A stretch of 42,811 bases of DNA, from positions 1-42,811 of the forward strand of contig JAABTM010000008.1 of assembly GCA_011389855.1 (NCBI GenBank). The letters run 5' to 3'. Below are positions 10,451 through 17,985 of the stretch, in pieces; the first letter of the stretch is position 1; every line of letters starts with the position of its first letter. The notes below the pieces were generated by a model. That model had not been told where the DNA came from, made no database searches, and saw only the letters and a program-made list of their open reading frames with translations. This DNA is from Desulfobacteraceae bacterium. Its GTDB lineage: Bacteria; Desulfobacterota; Desulfobacteria; Desulfobacterales; JAABSP01. Position numbers and translations under genes: made by a program.

Positions 10451-10498
10451 GAGGGACAGAGGGACAGAGGGACAGAGGGACAGAGGGACAGAGGGACA
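10451..10498 (+). repeat. Perfect octamer tandem repeat (GAGGGACA)x6
   Basis: Counted directly: six uninterrupted copies from 10451 to 10498, between an antiporter stop (10448) and an ATG (10504). Confidence 0.98.
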
Positions 10499-10503
10499 AA
10501 ATT

Positions 10504-10995
10504 ATGCGAAAGAAAATATCGATGCGAATCTGGCTGGTTGTGTTGGCGATGTTGGTGATGGGACCGTGGTGGGCCTGGGGGCAGGAGGATGTGTCTGATG
10601 TCGAACTGGCCCTGGGGCAGACCGTCTATGTGCCGGCCTATTCCCACATTTACAGCGGGGACCGGGAGCGGCAGATTCCGCTGGCCGTGACCCTGAGCAT
10701 CCGCAACACCGATCCGGCCCATGGCATGCGACTCACCATGGTCGACTACTACGATTCCCACGGCAAGCTGCTCAAAGCCTATCTGAAAGAACCGCTCGCT
10801 TTAGACCCCATGTCCACCATCCGGTACGTCATCAAGCAATCCGACCTGAGCGGCGGCTCGGGGGCCAATTTCCTGGTCCGCTGGGCGTCGGACAAGCCCG
10901 TCAACATCCCGATCATCGAATCGATCAATATCAGCACCATGTCCCAGTTGGGCATTTCCTTCGCATCCCGGGGCCAGGCGATCCGAATGCCCTGA
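10504..10995 (+). CDS. DUF3124-like exported protein
   Basis: Signal-like N-terminus then GQTVYVPAYSHIYSGDRERQIPLAVTLSIRNTDPAHGMRLTMVDYYDSHGKLLKAYL, typical DUF3124. Confidence 0.8.
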   Translation: MRKKISMRIWLVVLAMLVMGPWWAWGQEDVSDVELALGQTVYVPAYSHIYSGDRERQIPLAVTLSIRNTDPAHGMRLTMVDYYDSHGKLLKAYLKEPLALDPMSTIRYVIKQSDLSGGSGANFLVRWASDKPVNIPIIESINISTMSQLGISFASRGQAIRMP

Positions 10996-11008
10996 CGGAC
11001 AGATGCCC

Positions 11009-12139
11009 CTACCGGAGGTGATACCCTTCTTCGTTGAGCGCCTGCGCGTGATAGATCCTGTAGAGGTCTTCCCGGAAGGGATAATCCCAGCACCCCTGGC
11101 GATGGTACAAAAACCCGCCGAAACCGGTTTTGAATCGGTAGAGCCCGTACATGGGATGGGACGTGGAGGGCGACGGGGCCACGCCGAACATGTCGTAATA
11201 CCGGCATCCGTATTCTTTGGCCAGGCAGATGGCCCGCCATTGAAGGGCGTAAGGGGCCATTTTGTTCCGCTGGCGGGATGACGAGGCGCCGTAGAGGTAA
11301 CAGGCCTGGTTTTCGGATATGGAGAGGAACATCCCGGCCAGGGGTCTTCCTTCGGCTTCCGCCATCAGCAGGTGCACCGACGTTCGGTCGTCGGAATGGG
11401 TGTTTCCGGCGGCCAGCAGGGCCTCGAAATACCGGCGGTCCTGGTTGATGATATGATTCCGCGCCGCGGTCTCTTGACACAGCCGCAGCCACTCGTCCAG
11501 CCGGGATTCATCCGTTTCGTTGACCCGCACCCCTTTTCGCCGGGAAAGGCGGATGTTGTACCGGGTTTTTGACTTCATCCGGTGCATCAGCCGGTCCTTG
11601 CCGTGTTTCAAATTGATGAAGACGGTGTTGGTGGGCAGCGCGTTGGTGGGGGACTTGTGGAGATTGCCGTACCGGGTGTCGAAGTTCATCCGGATTTCCT
11701 GAATTTCCACCCTCGGGGGGCCGATCCATGCCGAGTTGTCGTCATACCGGTCCGGATCATCCGCCCAGGGCGACGCCCACGGCAGGTCGTAGCGAACAAA
11801 AAGGCATTCCGGCGGCAGATGCGCGCGAAGCCATTCCGACAGCTCTTCGAGCACCGGCCCCTGGTATTCCTCACGGGGCTCGAGGGTCGGGCCATAGGGC
11901 ACGTAGGCCATCAGATGCCCGTTTCCCATGGGCTGCACGACGACCAGGAGATCGTCGGAAACGACGGACCGGCCGTTCCCGTCCATTTGCGAACGGTCCA
12001 GGCAGTACTCCGCGGGAAGAGACATGCCGTAGGCGCGGACGTCGCGTCCCTGGTATTCTTTGAGATCGCCCCAGAACGGCGTTTGCTGGAGGATCGGGCC
12101 GGTCGACAGGTTTGCTTTCTTTTTGGGCGTGACGTTCAA
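11009..12139 (-). CDS. FemAB-family (peptidoglycan bridge/lipid II aminoacyltransferase-like) GNAT protein
   Basis: LKHGKDRLMHRMKSKTRYNIRLSRRKGVRV and YDMFGVAPSPSTSHPMYGLYRFKTGFGG motifs. Confidence 0.8.
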   Translation of the reverse strand: MNVTPKKKANLSTGPILQQTPFWGDLKEYQGRDVRAYGMSLPAEYCLDRSQMDGNGRSVVSDDLLVVVQPMGNGHLMAYVPYGPTLEPREEYQGPVLEELSEWLRAHLPPECLFVRYDLPWASPWADDPDRYDDNSAWIGPPRVEIQEIRMNFDTRYGNLHKSPTNALPTNTVFINLKHGKDRLMHRMKSKTRYNIRLSRRKGVRVNETDESRLDEWLRLCQETAARNHIINQDRRYFEALLAAGNTHSDDRTSVHLLMAEAEGRPLAGMFLSISENQACYLYGASSSRQRNKMAPYALQWRAICLAKEYGCRYYDMFGVAPSPSTSHPMYGLYRFKTGFGGFLYHRQGCWDYPFREDLYRIYHAQALNEEGYHLR

Positions 12140-12465
12140 ACGGGCGCTCCTTTGCTTGCTTCTCCGAACATGACTGTGTTATGCCAAAATGGAAATGGAC
12201 GATCAAGGAGAAATGGAAAGTTGATGAAACCCTGCATCCGTATATCCTTCCTTCTTGATATGAGCCGCGCGGGAATATCCGCCGAGATCATGATCGGACA
12301 AAACGGCACGGCAACAATGTAACCTTCCATCCCTTTCTTTGTCCACCCGAATTTTCGAGAATCGCGAGACAACCATTGACGCCGCCCCCAAAAGATGCGA
12401 GACGGGACGCGACGCGTCGGAGGGATGGCGCGAAAATATCGAAAAACCAAAAGGGGAAAGGACAT

Positions 12466-13404
12466 ATGAACTCAAAAAGCGTCAAGCGGCTGGTCAGGGA
12501 GATTCCGTTTTACACCATCGGGTGGACCCTGCGTCGCGTGGTGTTCGTGGTGATCGGGGCGGTGATCGCGGCCCTTGGGTACGCCGTCTTCCAGGTGCCG
12601 TTCAACCTCGCGGCCGGCGGGGTTTCCGGTCTCGGGATCATCATCAACCATTTCACCGGATGGCCCGTGGGGACGATGTTCCTGATCATGAACATTCCCC
12701 TGATGTTTCTGGGATTCCATTACCTGGGGCGGTGGAAGTTTCTGAGCTACACCATCGTGGCCGTCATTACCTTTTCCGCGGCGTCGGACGCGTTCGTCTA
12801 CTGGCTCCCGAAGGTCATGGAGGAATACCCCGTGACGAACGACATGCTGCTGAGCGCCATTTATGCCGGCATCATTTTCGGCGTCGGCTCCGGCATCATC
12901 TTCCGGATGGACGGCACCATCGGCGGCACCAACGTCACGGGGCGGATCATCCAGATGAAAACCGGCCTGCCCCTGAGCCAGATTTACATCTACACCGACG
13001 GGGGGATCATTCTCATCGCCGGCCTCATCTTCGGATGGGAGAGCGCCCTCCACGCCATGATGACGCTCTTTTTCGCGGGGATCGCCACCGATTTCGTCAT
13101 CGAGGGCCCCAGCTTTATCCGGACCATCACCATCGTCACCGATTATCCCACCGACGTCACGAAGGCGTTGATGTACGGTCTGAAGCGCGGCGCCAGCGAA
13201 TGGAGCGTCACGGGCTCTTACACCGGGAAAAGCCATTCCATGGTGTTTTGCACCATCTACCGGTCCCAGGTGAACGAACTCAAACAGATCATCGCCACCG
13301 TGGACGAAAACGCCTTTGTGGTCATCGGGAAAGGGCACCAGGCGTTAGGGCTGGGCTTCATGCGCCTCGGCCAAAACGGCGGACAAGGCCGGACGACCCG
13401 ATGA
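12466..13404 (+). CDS. YitT-family (DUF161/DUF2179) membrane protein
   Basis: VPFNLAAGGVSGLGIIINHFTGWPVGTMFLIMNIPLMFLGF; C-terminal DUF2179-like DVTKALMYGLKRGASEWSVTGSYTGKSHSMVFCTI; start at M(NSKSVK) with upstream GGAAAGGAC. Confidence 0.88.
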   Translation: MNSKSVKRLVREIPFYTIGWTLRRVVFVVIGAVIAALGYAVFQVPFNLAAGGVSGLGIIINHFTGWPVGTMFLIMNIPLMFLGFHYLGRWKFLSYTIVAVITFSAASDAFVYWLPKVMEEYPVTNDMLLSAIYAGIIFGVGSGIIFRMDGTIGGTNVTGRIIQMKTGLPLSQIYIYTDGGIILIAGLIFGWESALHAMMTLFFAGIATDFVIEGPSFIRTITIVTDYPTDVTKALMYGLKRGASEWSVTGSYTGKSHSMVFCTIYRSQVNELKQIIATVDENAFVVIGKGHQALGLGFMRLGQNGGQGRTTR

Positions 13405-13419
13405 TCGGTCGCCGTCCGC

Positions 13420-14346
13420 CTACAGAATCGTCAACCCCAGGCTGGACGCCACGAGTTCGATGGCGAAAACGGCGCTTCCGTTCTTGTGATCGAGGATGGG
13501 ATTGATCTCCGCCATTTCCAGGGAGGACATGCAGCCCCGTTTGGCGATGGTCTCCATGAGCAGGTGGGCCTCCCGGTAGGTGAGGCCGCCGGTGACGGGG
13601 GTGCCCACGCCCATGGCCACGGACGGGTCCACGCTGTCGATGTCGAAGCTCACGTGGATGTGGTCGGCGCTGTTTTCCAGTTTCTGGAGCACCGTGTCGA
13701 GGATGGCGTGGATGCCGAGGCGGTCGATGTCGCTCATGGTGTAAACCGGCAGCTTGAGGTCCCGGATGATCTCCCGTTCCGGCGGATCCACTTTCCGCAC
13801 GCCGATGAGGGCGCAGTGGTCCGCCGCCACCTTGGGCGAAAACCCCATCAGCCCCGTCAGCCGTTCGTTGCCCAGCCCCAGGGAGATGGCCATGGGCATG
13901 CCGTGGATGTTGCCCGACGGCGTGGTCGATTCCACGTTCATGTCCGAGTGGGCGTCGATCCAGATGATCCCCAATGTCTTGCCCGCCTTCCGGCAGTGGG
14001 ACGCGATGCCGGCGATGGCGCCGATGGCCATGGAATGATCGCCGCCGATGCACAGCGGAAAATGGCCATTGTCCAGGGAACCGGCCACGGATCGGGCCAG
14101 CTCCTCGTTGCTCCGGGCGATGCCGCCCAGGTGTTTCAGCTTGGGATTGGTGAACCCGTTTTCGGCGTAGTCCCGCACCGTCACGTCGCCGAGGTCGGCG
14201 ACGGCGTGGCCGAGATCCGTCAGGGTCTCCGCCAGCCCGGCGATGCGCAGGGCCGCGGGGCCCAGGTCGACGCCGTGCCGATCCGCGCCGAGGTACATGG
14301 GAAAGCCGATGATGTCGATGGTCTTGGGGGCGGCGGTCGCGCTCAT
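13420..14346 (-). CDS. rocF: Arginase (ureohydrolase family)
   Basis: GGDHSMAIGAIAG, IWIDAHSDMNVESTTPSGNIHGMP, HVSFDIDSVDPSVAMGVGTPVTGGLTYREAH. Confidence 0.88.
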   Translation of the reverse strand: MSATAAPKTIDIIGFPMYLGADRHGVDLGPAALRIAGLAETLTDLGHAVADLGDVTVRDYAENGFTNPKLKHLGGIARSNEELARSVAGSLDNGHFPLCIGGDHSMAIGAIAGIASHCRKAGKTLGIIWIDAHSDMNVESTTPSGNIHGMPMAISLGLGNERLTGLMGFSPKVAADHCALIGVRKVDPPEREIIRDLKLPVYTMSDIDRLGIHAILDTVLQKLENSADHIHVSFDIDSVDPSVAMGVGTPVTGGLTYREAHLLMETIAKRGCMSSLEMAEINPILDHKNGSAVFAIELVASSLGLTIL

Positions 14347-14574
14347 CCGGTTGCCTTTCCGTTAAAAAGGTTGGGTATCGTCGCCATGGACCCGGTTCGG
14401 CGCCCGAGGCGTCCATCCCTTCATTTTAGCGAACAAGCCGCCGTTTGTCACGCGCTTGGCGCCTGTCCGGAAGGCGCGAATGGCCTTGACAAAAAGGCGC
14501 GAAATCTTTAACCTCCTCTTTTTTGAACGGAAGCGCCCGCCACCGCCGGGACCCCACGCACAGGAGACCTGTCC

Positions 14575-15885
14575 ATGCCGACACCGCGATTCGCCCCCCT
14601 TTTCGAGACCGAAACGGACCTCAAATCCCACCAGCTCGACGGGCTGAAATGGACCGTGGCCCATGCTTACAATGGCTCTCCGGTCTACCGTGAAAAACTG
14701 GGTGCGGCGGGCGTATCCCCCAACGACATCCAAACCCTCGACGATATCCGAAAACTGCCCTTCACCACCGCCGACGATCTGCGGTCGGGGTATCCCTTTC
14801 CGCTGCGGTGCGTTCCCTTTAAGGACGTGATCCGGATCCATTCCAGTTCCGGCACCACCGGTACCCGGAAGAACCTCTGTTATACCCAGAAGGACGTGGA
14901 CGACTGGGTCCATTTTTTTGCGAGGGCCTACGAGATGGCCGGGGTGGGGCCCGAAGACCGGGTCCAGATCGCCGTGGGCTACGGCGTCTGGACCGCCGGG
15001 ATGGGATTTCAACTCGGCTGCGAGAAGGTGGGGGCCTTGGCCCTGCCGGTGGGACCGGGCAACGTGGACATGCAGTGCCAGTTCCTGGTGGACCTGGAGG
15101 CCACGGTGCTCTGCTGTACGGCCTCCATGGGGCTGCTCATGGCCGAAGAGGTGAAGCGGCGCGGCATCAAAGACAAGGTCAGACTCAAAAAGATCATCTA
15201 CGGCTCCGAGCGTTCTTCGGTCTCCATGCGCCGGAAAATTTCCGACCTCCTGGGGGGCGCGGAACTCTTCGACATCCCGGGTCTCACCGAACTCTACGGC
15301 CCCGGCACCGGCATCGAATGCCCGGATCACGACTGCATCCACTACTGGAGCGACTACTACATCCTGGAGATCCTCGACCCCGACACCCTGGAACCCCTCC
15401 CGGACGGCGAATGGGGCGAAATGGCGGTCACCACGCTTTGCAAGGAGGCGGTCCCGCTCATCCGGTACCGGACCCGGGACATCACCCGAATCCTGCCAGG
15501 TTCCTGCACCTGCGGCACGGTCCTGCCCCGGCACTCCCGCATCAAGGGCCGCACCGACGACATGTTCAAGTTCCGGGCGGTCAACATCTACCCGTCCACC
15601 ATCGACGCCATCCTGTCGGGCTTCCCGGAGATGGGGTCCGAGTATCAGATCCACCTCTCCCGTGACGCATCCGAACGCGGCGTCATGCGCATCGTGGCCG
15701 AACTGGGGGAAGGCGTGGGAACCGACATCGCCGACGACCTGTCCAAAACCCTGATCCAGCGGATCAAAAAGAAGGTGCTGGTCACGCCTTCGGCCGTGGA
15801 ACTGGTCCCCTACGGGTCGCTGCCGAGATCCGAAAGAAAGAGTCAGCGGGTCTTCGACACCCGGATTCAGGATTCGATTGTGTAG
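14575..15885 (+). CDS. paaK: Phenylacetate-CoA ligase-like AMP-forming ligase
   Basis: AYNGSPVYREKLGAAGVSPNDIQTLDDIRKLPFTTADDLRSGYPF, HSSSGTTGTRKN, YGPGTGIECPDHDCIHYWSDYYILEILDP. Confidence 0.85.
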   Translation: MPTPRFAPLFETETDLKSHQLDGLKWTVAHAYNGSPVYREKLGAAGVSPNDIQTLDDIRKLPFTTADDLRSGYPFPLRCVPFKDVIRIHSSSGTTGTRKNLCYTQKDVDDWVHFFARAYEMAGVGPEDRVQIAVGYGVWTAGMGFQLGCEKVGALALPVGPGNVDMQCQFLVDLEATVLCCTASMGLLMAEEVKRRGIKDKVRLKKIIYGSERSSVSMRRKISDLLGGAELFDIPGLTELYGPGTGIECPDHDCIHYWSDYYILEILDPDTLEPLPDGEWGEMAVTTLCKEAVPLIRYRTRDITRILPGSCTCGTVLPRHSRIKGRTDDMFKFRAVNIYPSTIDAILSGFPEMGSEYQIHLSRDASERGVMRIVAELGEGVGTDIADDLSKTLIQRIKKKVLVTPSAVELVPYGSLPRSERKSQRVFDTRIQDSIV

Positions 15886-15896
15886 CATCTTGAACC

Positions 15897-16361
15897 GTGA
15901 TTCTGGTGATGAATATGATGAGCATGAGGAAAATGGACTTCAAAACCGCCGTCGCGGGTTTGATCATCGCAACGCTTTTCTTCCCCGCCTGCGCCACCAC
16001 CGGCGCCGGACCCGACGCCCCGGACGCCGACGCGGCCGTCTCTCCCCTCATCCGCTTCTACCGGGGCCCCCTGAACCATCTGTCCTCGGTCCGCCAGGGC
16101 CAGTGCCCCATGCACCCCTCCTGCTCCGAATACGCCGACCAGGCCATCGCGAAACACGGCCCCGTCGTCGGCTGGACCATGGCCCTCGACCGCCTCATGC
16201 GCTGCGGCCGGGACGAAACGAAGCGGAACCGGAAAATCCGGGTGAACGGGGATGTGTTGTTTCACGATCCGGTGGAAGAGAATGATGGGTGGTGGGATGA
16301 AAACAGGCCTTCTGCTGAAAAAAGCGATTTTGTGGAGAAACCGTTTTTTGCAAGTCCATGA
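15897..16361 (+). CDS. yidD: YidD-family membrane protein insertion efficiency factor with predicted lipoprotein signal
   Basis: FYRGPLNHLSSVRQGQCPMHPSCSEYADQAIAKHGPVVGWTMALDRLMRCGRD (YidD core); N-terminal MDFKTAVAGLIIATLFFPACATTG. Exact start uncertain. Confidence 0.75.
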   Translation: MILVMNMMSMRKMDFKTAVAGLIIATLFFPACATTGAGPDAPDADAAVSPLIRFYRGPLNHLSSVRQGQCPMHPSCSEYADQAIAKHGPVVGWTMALDRLMRCGRDETKRNRKIRVNGDVLFHDPVEENDGWWDENRPSAEKSDFVEKPFFASP

Positions 16362-16372
16362 GGAAAAGGCTT

Positions 16373-16600
16373 TCAGCTTGATTTTAGATGGGACATCTGT
16401 TCTGCTTGGTATTCCAGTAGGTTTTCGTAAAGCGCCATCCACTCCATGATATTCATGTCGTCGCCTAATTCGCCGCGATGATATGCCTGCCAAGCATCCT
16501 CGCTGCTGAGACTGAATCGATTTTCAAAAAGCCCTATTTCATCCTTGAGATTGTTGATTTTGGCTTGTCGGCTATCATTTTTCATTTTCTCGGTTCCCAT
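16373..16600 (-). CDS. Small acidic hypothetical protein (75 aa), antitoxin-like composition
   Basis: Open reading frame with FSLSSEDAWQAYHRGELGDDMNIMEWMALYENLLEYQAEQ; resemblance to small TA-associated proteins is from memory only. Confidence 0.5.
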   Translation of the reverse strand: MGTEKMKNDSRQAKINNLKDEIGLFENRFSLSSEDAWQAYHRGELGDDMNIMEWMALYENLLEYQAEQMSHLKSS

Positions 16601-16615
16601 CAGCTCAGCGCTTTT

Positions 16616-17503
16616 TCAAATCTTCATCAACTCTAATCCAGCCACAGACAGCGTCTTCATACCCACCGGCAAACTCTTTTTCAAATCCGGGTAAAACCCC
16701 GCCTCGTGCAACATCGAAACGTCGCCATTTCCGCTTTTAGCTGCATCTAACCGCTCACGATCGGTAACGCCCAACTTGTAATACACAAGCGGCACGGCCG
16801 GTTCGGTCCGCCCGAAAAACCCGAAGTCCTCGCTTCCGGTGGAGGGCGGGGTCTCTGTTACGTTTTCGGCGTCCAGCAGGTTCGTAAACACCTGGGTCAA
16901 CCGGCGGGTCAGACCGGGATCATTGATCACGGGAGGGAAGGGCGGTTCCGCGGTTTTGACGATGGGGCGAAGATCCGGCGGGAGGCCGGCGGCCCGGGCC
17001 AGGCCGTTCGCGGTCCGTTCGATGGCTTCAACGATATGCTCGCCGACTTCGGGTTTAAAAAACCGGATCGTCAGATCCAGATCCACCCTGTCCGGGATGA
17101 TGTTGCGCTTGCTGCCGCCGTGGATGCTTCCGACGGTGATGAGGCCCATATCGGCGGGATCGAGTTCGCGGCTCACGATGGTCTGGAGGGCCAGAACGAA
17201 CCGGGATGCGAGGACCACCGGGTCCCGGGTCTTGTGGGGCATGGCCCCATGGCCGCCCCGTCCCCGGATGGTAACATCAAGCGGATGGCTGCCGGCGGAG
17301 CGGACGCCGGGGCCGAGGGCCACGCCGCCGGACGGCAGGTCCGGCTCCACATGGAGCGCGATGCCGAAATCGGGACGACCCGTCCGGTCGTAGAAACCGT
17401 CTTCCATCATCAGGCGGGCCCCTCCTACCGTCTCCTCCGCCGGTTGCGCTACCAGGAGAATCCTGCCGGACCAAACATCCTTCATTTCAGAATGCAAGGT
17501 CAT
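16616..17503 (-). pseudogene. M20-family amidohydrolase/peptidase, N-terminal part with catalytic metal ligands missing
   Basis: Starts MTLHSEMKDVWSGRILLVAQPAEETVGGARLMMEDGF..., in the middle of the family; lacks the upstream HACGHD region; retains GRGGHGAMPHKTRDPV and TGSEDFGFF. Confidence 0.8.
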
Positions 17504-17642
17504 ATCGAAGCTGGTTTGAACCGGCTTCAGCCGGTTTTAAATGATTGAGCCTGGGGTTTCAACCCAAGGCGGCACGGGCAAGGTATAGGAATTTAAATGA
17601 GATCTACATTTTTACAATTCACCCAAAGCCCGGCTTGGCGTA

Positions 17643-17787
17643 TCATTGTTGAAAAATAATCTCCCCATCAATAACGGTCATCTGAACCCCCACATCGGCC
17701 CACTCCTCCGGCGGGATCACGGAAAGGTCTTTTTCAAACACGGTCAAATCCGCCAGATTGTCCGGCTTCAATGATCCCAACCGGTCT
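17643..17787 (-). pseudogene. C-terminal remnant of COG1574-like amidohydrolase
   Basis: Minus-strand reading DRLGSLKPDNLADLTVFEKDLSVIPPEEWADVGVQMTVIDGEIIFQQ*, preceded immediately by an in-frame TAA. Confidence 0.7.
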
Positions 17788-17985
17788 TAAAATAATAGGG
17801 AACGACGAGAAAAAAATCAACATCAATCCCCGGAAGGGATCGCACCTTATACACAATAATTCCGCATAAAATACAGCCTCCCGCCCATTTTAAATTCCGT
17901 TGGATTATGATTCGCTTACGGTTGATCGTTCCCGTCGGCAGTGGCGGTGAAAAGGAAAAACATAAAACGGCGAAAAAAGGAAGCC

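Noticed and set aside
12136-12465. 109-aa minus ORF between FemAB-like and YitT-like genes
   Set aside because: Overlapping alternative-frame ORFs, no recognisable family, probably untranslated intergenic DNA.
13358-14416. 352-aa minus-strand ORF overlapping arginase in another frame
   Set aside because: Arg/Pro/His-rich out-of-frame reading of the arginase gene.
14362-15888. 508-aa minus-strand ORF antisense to paaK-like gene
   Set aside because: Shadow ORF; the plus strand encodes a clear ligase.
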